DNA from: Oceanitalea sp047302425
Lineage (GTDB): Bacteria > Actinomycetota > Actinomycetes > Actinomycetales > Actinomycetaceae
Length of the DNA stretch: 64,000 nt
NCBI RefSeq assembly: GCF_047302425.1
Contig: NZ_CP154855.1
Coordinates: forward strand, 3,100,001-3,164,000
Direction: 5' to 3'
Below are positions 56,743 through 64,000 of this stretch, piece by piece. The translations under genes and the position numbers were made by a program. Numbering within the stretch: position 1 is the first letter of the stretch; every line of letters starts with the position of its first letter. The notes beneath the pieces are model-generated. The model ran no database searches and was not told where the DNA came from. It was given only the letters and a program-made list of their open reading frames with translations.

Positions 56743-57746
56743 GACCGCGCTCCTTCCAGCGGCGTGGTGACGGCGGGCGCGACGACGACGGCGGGTGGCT
56801 CCGCCGTCGTCGTCCTCGCCCGGCGCAGACGGGGGTCGAGGACGGGGTAGAGGAGGTCGACGGCGAGGTTGACCGTGACGAAGGCGAGCGCCGCGACGAG
56901 GACGATCGCCTGGATGACCGGCAGGTCCTGCGCCGCGACGGCGAGGTTGGTCAGCCGGCCCAGGCCGTCGCGGCCGAAGACGGACTCGGTGACGACCGAG
57001 CCGGCGATGAGCTCGGCGACGAGGAGGCCGCTGATCGTGAGGACGGGCAGCAGGGAGTTGCGGGCGGTGTGCCGGCTCAGCGTCCACCACCGCGAGGCGC
57101 CCTTCGCCTCGACGACGTGGACGAAGGGCCGGGTGGCGACGTCGTCGAGGGTGCGCAGGACGATCTGGGCGAGCGGCGCGCTGACCGGGACCGCGAGGGT
57201 GAGGACGGGCAGCACGAGCTCCTGCCAGCCCTCGGCGCCGATGACCGGCACCCACCCGAGACGGAAGGAGAATACCTGGAGCAGGACGATGCCGAGCCAG
57301 AACGCAGGGACGGACACGAACAGCGACGGGACCGAGGTGATCGCGTTGTGCAGCCACGGGCGGCGGGAGAGGCCCGCCGCCAGCGCCAGGGCGACGGCGA
57401 GCGCCGCGGCCACGACGAAGGCGAGCGACGCGAGCTGCAGCGTGGCGGGCAGGGCCGCCGAGATGCGGTCGAGGACGGGGGTGGCCGTCTCGACCGAGTA
57501 GCCCAGGTCCCCCCGCAGCGTCCCCGCCAGGGCGTGGACGTACTGGAGGACGAGCGGGTCGTCGACGCGGTAGTACTCGCGGATGGCGGCGATCTGGTCC
57601 GCGCTCAGGCCGAGCTCGGGGTTCTCGAACTTGATGATGATCCCGTCCCCGGGCAGCGCCCCGAGGAGGAGGAAGGACAGCGTGTAGGCGGCCCACAGGA
57701 CGAGGAGGGCCTGGCCCACCCGTCCCGCGACGTAGCGGGCGCTCAC
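56739..57746 (-). CDS. ABC permease, DppB type, of the monooxygenase cassette
   Basis: 335 residues, six spans. RYVAGRVGQALLVLWAAYTLSFLLLGALPGDG at the start, coupling loop RPFVHVVEAKGASRWWTLSRHTARNSLLPV, and the C-terminal LDPRLR. GTG start overlaps the binding-protein stop (GTGA), which is tighter than the hairpin-separated arrangement in the two other minus-strand importers. Confidence 0.93.
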   Translation of the reverse strand: MSARYVAGRVGQALLVLWAAYTLSFLLLGALPGDGIIIKFENPELGLSADQIAAIREYYRVDDPLVLQYVHALAGTLRGDLGYSVETATPVLDRISAALPATLQLASLAFVVAAALAVALALAAGLSRRPWLHNAITSVPSLFVSVPAFWLGIVLLQVFSFRLGWVPVIGAEGWQELVLPVLTLAVPVSAPLAQIVLRTLDDVATRPFVHVVEAKGASRWWTLSRHTARNSLLPVLTISGLLVAELIAGSVVTESVFGRDGLGRLTNLAVAAQDLPVIQAIVLVAALAFVTVNLAVDLLYPVLDPRLRRARTTTAEPPAVVVAPAVTTPLEGARS

Positions 57747-59374
57747 CGCTCCTCCACCCACGTGTCGTACAGGCGCAGGCGTCCGACCGGCTCCCAGCCC
57801 AGACCGTGGACGTGCGGTCCGGCGGCGTAGGTCTGGGGCATGTCGTACAGCGGGATGGTGAGGGCGTTGTCGACGAGGTACTCCTGCACCTCGGCGGCCT
57901 TGGCGTAGCGCTCCTCCGTACCGGGCAGGGAGGTGATCTCCTCGAGCAGCCCGTCGAGGGTCTCGTCGGTGGAGAGGAGGTAGTCGCGCTGGCTGCTGTG
58001 GAAGGCGCTGTACAGGACATCGGGGTCGACGCGGCCGACGTGGCTGATGAGCACCCCGACGTCGTCGGGATCCTGCTGGCGCTGGACGGCGGTGGCGGGG
58101 TCGGGCAGCTCGATGTGGAGCTTGGCGCCGACCGCCTCCCACTGTTGGGCGACGAGCTCGGCGGTCTCCTGGCCGAGCGGGAAGACCGCCCCGACGATCG
58201 TCGTCAGCTCCAGGCGGAGGCCGTCCTTCTCCCGGATGCCGTCCGGGCCGCGCTCCCAGCCGGCCTCGTCGAGCAGCCGGTTCGCCTCGTCCGGGTCCGC
58301 GGCGAGCCTGTCGGACAGGTCGGTGTACCCGGTGGCGCCGGAGCTGAGCGGCGAGGTCGCGACCGGGTAGTTCTCCGTGAAGAGCGTGTCGACGATCGCG
58401 GCCGTGTCCGTGGCCTTGAGCAGCGCCTGGCGGACGGGCAGCTCGGTGAGGACGGGGTTGTCGGCGCGGAGCGCGATCTGGGGGCTGACGCCGTTGGTCT
58501 GCGGGGCGTACAGCTGGTAGCCCGCCGCCTCGATGGTCGGCTCGTCGTAGGCCTGGACCGAGCGCACGGCGTCGGCCTGTCCGGACGTGAGGGCGCCGAT
58601 CCGGACGGAGTCCTCGGGCGTGACGACGATGTGGATCTCGTCGAGGTAGGCGCGGCCCTGGTGCTCCAGGTGCGGGGGCGCCCAGTCGTAGTCCTCGCGC
58701 ACGCTGAGCGTGTACTCCTGCTCGGGGACGACCTCGGTGACGGTGAAGGGCCCGGTCGCGACGACGTTCTCGAGCTGGCACTGCTCCTCGTAGGGCAGCT
58801 CGTAGGTCGTGGGGCCGACGATCGCGGCGCCGACGACGGAGGTCGCCTGGAGGAAGCCGGGCACGGGGGCGTCGAAGGTGAAGGCGACGGTGTGCTCGTC
58901 GCGGACCTCGGAGCCGGCGTAGTTCGAGACGAACTCCTGGGCGGCCAGACCGAGCTCCTCGTCCCCCAGCCCGAGGTGGTCGAAGTTCGCCGCGACGTGC
59001 TCCGCTGTCAGCGGGGTGCCGTCGGAGAAGGTGACGTCGTCGCGCAGGTGAAAGACGTACTCGGTGGCGTCCTCGGACACGTCCCAGGACTCGGCGAGCC
59101 ACGGGTGGATCTCGCGGGTCTCGGGGTCCTGGTAGGTGAGCTTGTCGGCGATCTGGTTGAGCACCGTCGCCACCGGGTAGTAGCCGGAGCCGCCCGCGTA
59201 GAAGCACGTGGGGAACTGGTACTCGAGGAAGGTGAGCGTCCCGCCCTCCCGGGGTGCGCCGTCGTCGGCGGCCGCCTGGGTGGTGGGGCCGGCGTTGCCG
59301 CTACAGGCGGCGAGGACCAGGGTCGCGGCGGCAGCGGTGGCTGCGGCGAGCGTGCGGCGACGGGTGGTGCGCAT
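57743..59374 (-). CDS. SBP family 5 lipoprotein, KPN_01854-type
   Basis: 543 residues. Lipobox LAAC with Cys24, then REGGTLTFLEYQFPTCFYAGGSGYYPVATVLNQIADKLTYQDPETREIHPWLAESWDV, which fits the KPN_01854-type branch as I recall it, and VFHLRDDVTFSDGTPLTAEHVAANFDHLGLG. First gene of a seven-gene operon all joined by 4-bp overlaps. Ligand unknown; the context suggests an organosulfur or other heteroatom compound attacked by the monooxygenase. Ribosome binding site GAGAGGA. Confidence 0.92.
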   Translation of the reverse strand: MRTTRRRTLAAATAAAATLVLAACSGNAGPTTQAAADDGAPREGGTLTFLEYQFPTCFYAGGSGYYPVATVLNQIADKLTYQDPETREIHPWLAESWDVSEDATEYVFHLRDDVTFSDGTPLTAEHVAANFDHLGLGDEELGLAAQEFVSNYAGSEVRDEHTVAFTFDAPVPGFLQATSVVGAAIVGPTTYELPYEEQCQLENVVATGPFTVTEVVPEQEYTLSVREDYDWAPPHLEHQGRAYLDEIHIVVTPEDSVRIGALTSGQADAVRSVQAYDEPTIEAAGYQLYAPQTNGVSPQIALRADNPVLTELPVRQALLKATDTAAIVDTLFTENYPVATSPLSSGATGYTDLSDRLAADPDEANRLLDEAGWERGPDGIREKDGLRLELTTIVGAVFPLGQETAELVAQQWEAVGAKLHIELPDPATAVQRQQDPDDVGVLISHVGRVDPDVLYSAFHSSQRDYLLSTDETLDGLLEEITSLPGTEERYAKAAEVQEYLVDNALTIPLYDMPQTYAAGPHVHGLGWEPVGRLRLYDTWVEER

Positions 59375-59401
59375 CGGGCGGTCCTCTCGGGCGATGGTCG
59401 G

Positions 59402-59417
59402 GCGTTCGGTTGAACGC
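59402..59417. promoter_or_regulatory. candidate operator upstream of the monooxygenase cassette
   Basis: GCGTTC-GGTT-GAACGC, perfect 6-bp arms with a 4-bp centre, 28 bp before the binding-protein ATG. No regulator gene lies in the cassette, so the binding protein is unknown. The remaining gap to the CAP gene stop has no other clear signal. Confidence 0.45.
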
Positions 59418-59522
59418 TTGACCATCAGCGTGGAGGTCGGCCGCCGCCGTGTGACCGGGAGGTCGGGGAAAATCTCAGCGCGTGAGAACCGCCGGGCTCG
59501 TCGGCGCGAGCGGTGAGACGGC

Positions 59523-60392
59523 TCAGCGGCCGCCGAAGAGGAGGACGGCGTAGGGGCCGCCCGCGCCCATCGCGTAGCCCACGCCCACGTGGGTGTACCG
59601 ACCATTGAGCATGTTGGCCCGGTGGACGCTGGAGTTCTTCCACCAGTCGACCATCCAGCTCGTGATGGCGCTGGGGGCCATCGAGGCGCCGCCGGTGTTG
59701 CGGACGATGTTCTCCCCCGCGGCGGACCAGCCGGCGCCGATCTGCGAGCGGTAGTTCGGGTTGTGCTGCAGGGTCTGGTTGGCGGCCATCCACTCGGCCC
59801 AGCCCTGCGCGACCTGGTCGAGCGTGGGGTCGCTGCCGAGGGTGTGCATGCCGTTCTGGGCCCGGAAGTCGTTGACCATGGCGCCGATCGCGCCACGCTC
59901 CCCACCCTGGCCCACGGAGACAGCGGCCGGTGCGGGCGTGGCGGCCGCGCCCCCGCTGGGGGCGTCGGGCGGCGCGGTGCGGGCGGAGGATCGCGCGGCG
60001 GCGGCAGCGGCCTCGCGGGCGGCGACGGCCTCCTGCTCGGCCTGCCGGCTGGCGAGGGCCTCGGGGATGGAGGCGATGTCGGTCTTGCTCAGCTCGACGT
60101 CGACGTCCATCGGCGCGATCTCGAGCTCGGCGGTCCCGGGAACGGTGACGCCGGGGGCGACGGCCTGCTCGGCCTCGAGCCCGAGGGCGGCGAGATCCGC
60201 GCGGGCGGCAGTGGCGTCGTCGTCGTCGACGACGGCGGCCGCCGCGCCTCCGGCGACGAGCACGAGGGCCAGCCCGCCGGCAAGGGTGCTGCGGTAGCGG
60301 CGCTGGAGGTCCGGCGCGACGCAGTCGCGGGGTCGGAGCAGCCGGGTGAGGCGCTCGACGGTGCTCGCCGTGCGGTGGGCGTGTCCGGCCAC
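59523..60392 (-). CDS. CAP/SCP-domain secreted or membrane-anchored protein
   Basis: 289 residues: cytosolic basic N-terminus, one membrane span (about 38-56), a low-complexity Ala/Glu/Pro region (about 95-160) and a C-terminal CAP domain (165-289) with AIGAMVNDFRAQNGMHTL, TLDQVAQGWAEWMAAN, GENIVRNTGG and SSVHRANMLNGRYTHVGVGYAMGAGGPYAVLLF. The CAP His/Glu pocket appears complete. GTG start with GAGGGG 6 nt upstream. Cell-wall or extracellular role. A 130-nt leader precedes it. Confidence 0.85.
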   Translation of the reverse strand: MAGHAHRTASTVERLTRLLRPRDCVAPDLQRRYRSTLAGGLALVLVAGGAAAAVVDDDDATAARADLAALGLEAEQAVAPGVTVPGTAELEIAPMDVDVELSKTDIASIPEALASRQAEQEAVAAREAAAAAARSSARTAPPDAPSGGAAATPAPAAVSVGQGGERGAIGAMVNDFRAQNGMHTLGSDPTLDQVAQGWAEWMAANQTLQHNPNYRSQIGAGWSAAGENIVRNTGGASMAPSAITSWMVDWWKNSSVHRANMLNGRYTHVGVGYAMGAGGPYAVLLFGGR

Positions 60393-60522
60393 AAATGGCC
60401 CCTCTCACTCCCTGGGGCGCACCGGCGCACGGCCGGAGGCTCCACCCGCCGCTCGATCGTCGTCCACGGCAGGTGGCGGGAGGGGAACCGGCCGAGGGTT
60501 CCGCGCGGAGGGAGCGCGGGAC
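60393..60522 (-). ncRNA. structured 5' leader of the CAP-domain gene, riboswitch candidate
   Basis: About 130 nt of G+C-rich leader with several possible stems (for example CCGCGCG.., CCGGCC../GGCCGG) between a good promoter and the GTG start. Actinobacterial cell-wall hydrolase genes are often under c-di-AMP (ydaO-type) riboswitches of this length, but I could not confirm the conserved core by eye. Confidence 0.25.
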
Positions 60523-60529
60523 ACCGGCG

Positions 60530-60559
60530 AGACTAGCCCCGCCGCGGACCCAATGTCAC
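60530..60559 (-). promoter_or_regulatory. promoter of the CAP-domain gene
   Basis: TAGTCT (-10, 60530-60535) and GTGACA (-35, 60554-60559) on the minus strand, 18-bp spacer. Places the start site about 130 nt before the GTG. Confidence 0.5.
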
Positions 60560-60588
60560 GTTTCGGTCACGGCGTCGTGGCGAACGCC

Positions 60589-61266
60589 TCAGTGGCGCGG
60601 CGGGAGCTGGAGGAGCCCGGCGCGCTCGGCGTGGACGGCCACCTGGACGCGGTTCCGCACCCCGAGCTTGGTCTGGATCGTCGCGAGGTGGGCCTTGACC
60701 GTGGCCGGCGAGACGTAGAGCTGGGCGGCGACCTCGGCGTTGCTCAGGCCGTGACCGACAGCGACGGCGACGTCCCGCTCGCGCTCGGTCAGCGCCGCGA
60801 CCGCCTCCTGCGCCTGCTGCCGGGCCCGCCCGTCACCGCGCTTGGTGAAGTGGTCGAGGACCTGCCGGGTGCTGCGTGGGGAGAGCACGGCGTCACCGGC
60901 GACGACGGCCTTCACCGCTCCGATGATCTCCGCCGGGGACGACGACTTGAGGAGGAAGCCCTCGGCCCCCGCCTCGAGGCTGCGGAGCACGGCGTCGTCG
61001 ACGTCCCAGGTGGTCAGGGAGACGACGTGGGGCGGGCGCGGGAGTGCGCGCACCGCGCGCGTCGCCTCGATGCCGTCGAGCCGTGGCATGCGCAGGTCCA
61101 TGAGGACGACGTCCGGCGCGTGCCGCTGCACGGCCTCGACGACCTCGTCGCCGTCGCCGGCCTCCCCGACGACCTCGAGCTCCGGGTCGCTGCTGAGGAG
61201 CAGGCGCAGTGCGCCCCGCACGAGCGGGTCGTCGTCGACCAGCAGGATCCGGTGGGCGTCGGGCAT
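60589..61266 (-). CDS. NarL/FixJ-family response regulator
   Basis: 225 residues. Receiver with Asp11/Asp12 pocket, phospho-acceptor Asp57 (VVLMDLRMPR), SLTTWD and FLLKSSS switch residues; LuxR HTH at about 160-215 (LTERERDVAVAVGHGLSNAEVAAQLYVSPATVKAHLATIQTKLG). Works with the kinase 23 bp upstream but is separately promoted: TACGAT sits 6 nt before the ATG, so it is likely leaderless. Confidence 0.93.
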   Translation of the reverse strand: MPDAHRILLVDDDPLVRGALRLLLSSDPELEVVGEAGDGDEVVEAVQRHAPDVVLMDLRMPRLDGIEATRAVRALPRPPHVVSLTTWDVDDAVLRSLEAGAEGFLLKSSSPAEIIGAVKAVVAGDAVLSPRSTRQVLDHFTKRGDGRARQQAQEAVAALTERERDVAVAVGHGLSNAEVAAQLYVSPATVKAHLATIQTKLGVRNRVQVAVHAERAGLLQLPPRH

Positions 61267-61272
61267 GCCGTC

Positions 61273-61278
61273 ATCGTA
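61273..61278 (-). promoter_or_regulatory. -10 box of leaderless response regulator
   Basis: TACGAT on the minus strand, 6 nt before the ATG and inside the kinase-regulator gap. Confidence 0.45.
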
Positions 61279-61289
61279 GGCGGCGTGGG

Positions 61290-62528
61290 TCAGGCACCCG
61301 CCTCGCGCCACGGCAGGCGGACGGTGACGCGGAAGGTGCGGCCGTCGTCGTCCAGGCCGTAGGCGAGGTCCCCGCCGAGGAGCTCGACGCGCTCGGCGAT
61401 CCCCCGCAGCCCCTGCCCTCCCCCGCCGGCCGACGGGCCGGGGACGTAGGGGTTGCGGGAGTCGATGTGCATACCGGTGCTCGGGCCGCCGTGGACGTCG
61501 AGGCGCACCGGTCTGCCCTCGGCATGACGGCGGGCGTTGGTGAGGAGCTCCTGGACGATCCGGTAGACGGCCCGGGCCAGTGCCGGGTCCGCGCGCTCGG
61601 CGCCGTCGATGAACACGGAGGAGCTCACCGGCAGGCCGGCGTCGACGGTCTCGCCGATCATCGCCGGCAGGTCGACGAGCGAGAGGTCGGGCTCGGCCGG
61701 CTCGGTGTCGAGCGGCTCGTTGAGCATGGCGAGCAGGGAGCGCAGGTCCGCCATCGAGCGGGCCGCGCCCTCCCGGACCAGCCGGGCGCTGTCGCGCAGC
61801 GGGCCGTCCGCCGGGGCGTGCGCCTCGAGGGCGCCGGCGTGCAGGTTGAGCAGGGAGAGGCGGTGCCCCAGGACGTCGTGCACCTCGCGCCCGATGCGCT
61901 CACGCTCGCGCTGGCGGGCGAGCTGGTCGTCGAGGCGGACGGTCATCTGCTCGGCGGCGCTCACCTGGCCGGCGGACACCGCGGCCTCCCGGTGGGCACG
62001 GACGGCGAGGCCGGCGCCGACCGCTACCGCCATGCCGAGCCCGAGGAAGAGGGGCGCCACCCACCACCCGAGCGTGACCGCGGCGCCGGGCTCGGCTCCG
62101 GCGGGCGCGAGGAAGGTCTTGAGGAGGGACGAGGCCGACGTGCTGCCGGCTGCGTCCCGGACCACGGTGACGCCCGTGGCCACGGCGACGGCCGCCGTCG
62201 TCCACCACACGTCGGGACCGCGTCTGCGGGAGACGAGGGAGCCGAGGGCGACGAGCGCCGTCCAGGTCCCCACCGGGAGGACCACCGCGGTGGCGGCGGC
62301 CGTGAGGGTCACGGCGTAGGGCGCGCGGTGCCGCCACAGGAGGACCAGCGGAAGACCGAGGGAGACGAAGAAGCCGGTGAGGGCAATGATCGCCGCCCCC
62401 TCGTCTGCGCGCTGCCCGGTCTCGGAGAAGACGAAGCTCATCAGCGACATGAACGCGCACAGGGTGCCCCACAGGACGGTGCGCCACCACGGGGCGCGCC
62501 GCTCCGGGACCTGCCCACGTCGCTCCAT
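61290..62528 (-). CDS. NarL-type sensor histidine kinase
   Basis: 412 residues: five or six membrane spans in 15-175, HisKA_3 domain with His217 in IGREVHDVLGHRLSLLNLHAG, and HATPase_c (YRIVQELLTNARRHAEG, then GQGLRGIAERVELLGGDLAYG). Partner of the downstream regulator. ATG chosen with TACGGT 6 nt upstream; the long in-frame extension upstream is not domain sequence. Lacks an obvious extracellular sensor, as the other kinase does. Confidence 0.92.
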   Translation of the reverse strand: MERRGQVPERRAPWWRTVLWGTLCAFMSLMSFVFSETGQRADEGAAIIALTGFFVSLGLPLVLLWRHRAPYAVTLTAAATAVVLPVGTWTALVALGSLVSRRRGPDVWWTTAAVAVATGVTVVRDAAGSTSASSLLKTFLAPAGAEPGAAVTLGWWVAPLFLGLGMAVAVGAGLAVRAHREAAVSAGQVSAAEQMTVRLDDQLARQRERERIGREVHDVLGHRLSLLNLHAGALEAHAPADGPLRDSARLVREGAARSMADLRSLLAMLNEPLDTEPAEPDLSLVDLPAMIGETVDAGLPVSSSVFIDGAERADPALARAVYRIVQELLTNARRHAEGRPVRLDVHGGPSTGMHIDSRNPYVPGPSAGGGGQGLRGIAERVELLGGDLAYGLDDDGRTFRVTVRLPWREAGA

Positions 62529-62534
62529 GGGCAC

Positions 62535-62540
62535 ACCGTA
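62535..62540 (-). promoter_or_regulatory. -10 box of leaderless sensor kinase
   Basis: TACGGT on the minus strand, 6 nt before the ATG. Confidence 0.4.
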
Positions 62541-62697
62541 TGCAACGCCTACGACGCTCCGGCACCGCCGACCGGCCAGTCGCAGCGTGGCGCGCCCTGG
62601 CCGATCGGTTACCCAACGGTAGGCAGTCGGCCGATGTGGCGACGGGGCCGGGTCGAGTTCGCTGGTGGTCACACGCCCCACCACGCAGGAGGACACG

Positions 62698-63387
62698 ATG
62701 AACCACACCGACGGCCAGACCTTCCCCCACGGTCCCGGCGCCTACGCCACCCCCGGGACGCCGCAGGCGCCCGAGCCCCGGAAGCAGCGGAGCTGGTTCG
62801 CCCGGCACAAGATCCTCACCGCCGTGCTGGCGGTCGTCGCGCTCTTCGTCGTCGTCGGCGCTCTCGGGGGCGGGGACGACGACGCACCGTCCGCTGGTAC
62901 GGAGCCGGCGGCCCCGCCTGCGGATGGCGATGCTGCGCCCGCCGACGACGCGGCGCCTGCCGACGAGCAGGAGGAGCCGGCTGCCGCCGAGGCCGGGGTC
63001 GGCGACGCGGTCCGGGACGGCAAGTTCGAGTTCACCGTCACGCAGGTCGAGACCGGCGTCAGCGAGGTCGGTGACGAGTTCCTCAACGAGCAGGCCCAGG
63101 GGCAGTTCGTGCTGGTGCACCTGACCGTGAGCAACATCGGCGACGAGGCGCAGATGCTCGACGGCAGCAACCAGACCCTCATCGACGACCAGGGCCGCGA
63201 GCACTCGGCCAACGGCTCGGCGGCCATCTACCTCGACGGGTCCGACACCTTCCTCAACGACATCAACCCCGGCAACTCGGTCGAGGGGATCGTCGTCTTC
63301 GACATCCCCGCCGACGCCCAGCCGACCGCGATCGAGCTGCACGACTCGATGTTCTCCGGCGGCGTCACGGTCAGCCTGGCCGGCTGA
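62698..63387 (+). CDS. DUF4352-domain single-span membrane protein
   Basis: 229 residues: cytosolic Pro-rich N-terminus, one span (about 50-66), an acidic Ala/Asp/Glu/Pro linker (about 70-105), and a DUF4352 beta-sandwich (VRDGKFEFTVTQVETGVSEV, GQFVLVHLTVSNIGDEAQML, NSVEGIVVFDIPADAQP). Telokin-like proteins of this type sit on the outer face of the membrane; role unknown. AGGAGG 5 nt before the ATG fixes the start. Convergent with the next gene. Confidence 0.85.
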   Translation: MNHTDGQTFPHGPGAYATPGTPQAPEPRKQRSWFARHKILTAVLAVVALFVVVGALGGGDDDAPSAGTEPAAPPADGDAAPADDAAPADEQEEPAAAEAGVGDAVRDGKFEFTVTQVETGVSEVGDEFLNEQAQGQFVLVHLTVSNIGDEAQMLDGSNQTLIDDQGREHSANGSAAIYLDGSDTFLNDINPGNSVEGIVVFDIPADAQPTAIELHDSMFSGGVTVSLAG

Positions 63388-63399
63388 CGCACAGCCCCG

Positions 63400-63432
63400 C
63401 GGCCCGGAGCCCCCTGTCAGGGCTCCGGGCCG
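63400..63432. terminator. bidirectional terminator
   Basis: Perfect 13-bp arms (63400-63412, 63420-63432) with a 7-nt loop, 12 bp after one stop and 3 bp before the convergent one. Confidence 0.8.
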
Positions 63433-63435
63433 TGG

Positions 63436-63849
63436 CTACGCCGAGACCGCGCGCTCCACCAGCTCGAGCAGGGCCGCCGCGTAGGCGTCCTCGACGTCGG
63501 CGGCCCGGTGGGTGCTCGTGCCGCCGTCGGCGCCCGCGGTGGTGACGACGTACTCGCCGTCGACCCGCTCCATGCTGCGGAAGGTGCCGCCGAGGAAGTC
63601 CCGCAGCTGGTCCTCACGCGGGAGCCACAGCGCGTCGTCCTGGTCGACGTTGTCCAACGCCCACTCGGTGGTGCCGTTGAAGTTGAGCACGGTGCCGGTG
63701 TCGTAGGTCCGGGCCTCGATGACCATGTGGGAGAGGATGAAGACGTCCTCGGAGAGCTCCTCCGCCTTGATGCGGAACCGGTCGCCGGGCGCGGGGTCCC
63801 AGCGCAGGCCGGCCTGTTCGAGCTCGCGGGCGAGGTGGTCGCTGATCAT
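63436..63849 (-). CDS. conserved actinobacterial small protein
   Basis: 137 residues, no membrane span. LARELEQAGLRWDPAPGDRFRI, VLNFNGTTEWALDNV and WLPREDQLRDFLGGTF resemble a family found widely in actinobacteria and often labelled pilus assembly CpaE, a name I consider unsupported since no Walker-type ATPase motif is present. The ATG overlaps the stop of the DUF72 gene by 4 bp, so they are co-transcribed. Confidence 0.7.
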   Translation of the reverse strand: MISDHLARELEQAGLRWDPAPGDRFRIKAEELSEDVFILSHMVIEARTYDTGTVLNFNGTTEWALDNVDQDDALWLPREDQLRDFLGGTFRSMERVDGEYVVTTAGADGGTSTHRAADVEDAYAAALLELVERAVSA

Positions 63850-64000
63850 CCACCCAGTGTGCCTACCGCGGCGGCGGGGCGCTCTGCGATGTCCGCCAGC
63901 ATCTCGGTGAGGGCGAGCGCGTCGAAGGGCGCGCGCACCTTCGCGTCGTTGTCGAAGTAGACGACGACGTCGTGCCCCGCCTCGTACCAGGCCCTCACCT
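63846..64000 (-). CDS. DUF72-domain protein, C-terminal fragment
   Basis: Only the last 50 codons are in the window; the start lies beyond base 64000. The sequence VVVYFDNDAKVRAPFDALAL is the conserved C-terminal motif of DUF72 (YecE-like TIM-barrel) proteins. Function of DUF72 is unknown; DNA or RNA-related chemistry has been guessed. Coupled to the following small gene. Confidence 0.75.
   Translation of the reverse strand, partial: VRAWYEAGHDVVVYFDNDAKVRAPFDALALTEMLADIAERPAAAVGTLGG

Noticed and set aside
60393..60522. Firm call of a c-di-AMP riboswitch
   Set aside because: The length and gene context fit but the conserved core could not be confirmed, so only a candidate leader is listed.

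Overview
The window is about 73% G+C. It codes with GTG and ATG starts, dense 4-bp ATGA/GTGA gene overlaps, many leaderless genes and typical actinobacterial families (DUF3039, DUF2017, DUF3054, DUF4916-type NUDIX, DUF1206, ClpS-DUF2017-MurI order). I infer a high-GC actinobacterium, most likely of the order Micrococcales. Genus is not decidable from sequence reading alone. No insertion sequence, phage, plasmid or CRISPR signature was seen, so this looks like ordinary chromosome with accessory uptake operons. LAYOUT. 1-6.9 kb: N-terminus of NAD synthetase (minus), then small enzymes (tyrosine-phosphatase-like protein, SDR/DUF2867 protein, SRPBCC/ArsR divergent pair, DUF488, RibD-like reductase), then a thiosulfate uptake pair (YeeE/TsuA plus TusA-like YeeD). 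That pair is preceded by a previously easy-to-miss 22-codon leader peptide ending in Cys-x3-Cys. 6.9-13 kb: tRNA-Lys(CTT), peroxiredoxin, tRNA-Leu(TAG), NUDIX-like and membrane proteins, rdgB-rph, a GAP-family membrane protein and a NarL-type two-component system. 13-19.2 kb: a cellobiose/beta-glucoside locus (LacI regulator, lipoprotein binding protein, two permeases, GH1 beta-glucosidase). 19.2-21.9 kb: lipase-maturation-factor-like membrane protein, a coiled-coil protein and a TetR regulator. 21.9-27 kb: a four-gene peptide-type ABC importer. 27-36.9 kb: PEP carboxylase, an 18-bp repeat cluster, then a housekeeping block (MBL hydrolase, murI, DUF2017, clpS, pncB, DEAD/H helicase, DUF3039). 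36.9-51.7 kb: aminosugar and sialic acid catabolism (nagB; nanE-nanK-nanA with an Opp-type ABC importer containing a fused permease-ATPase; divergent FadR-type regulator with two Gfo/Idh/MocA oxidoreductases). 51.7-59.4 kb: a seven-gene overlapping operon (binding protein, two permeases, double ATPase, cysteine-free CMD protein, AhpD-like peroxidase, luciferase-like monooxygenase) that matches the uncharacterised KPN_01854/Avi_7169-type cassette. A tiny HTH gene with strikingly clear paired operators lies next to it. 59.5-64 kb: CAP-domain protein with a long leader, a second NarL-type two-component system, a DUF4352 protein, a conserved small protein and the C-terminus of a DUF72 protein. HOW THE GENES WORK TOGETHER. 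Four independent ABC importers, one secondary thiosulfate transporter and matching catabolic enzymes point to a scavenging lifestyle: beta-glucosides to glucose; sialic acid to ManNAc, ManNAc-6P, GlcNAc-6P and (with a nagA that is not in the window) to GlcN-6P and fructose-6P through NagB; thiosulfate for cysteine synthesis. NadE and PncB belong to NAD salvage. The most interesting signals are the sulfur-gene leader peptide, the monooxygenase/peroxidase/ABC cassette, the paired GTCAAC-N4-GTTGAC operators, the 18-bp repeat array and a dispersed 3'-end hairpin family sharing the head GCCGA(C/G)AGC.
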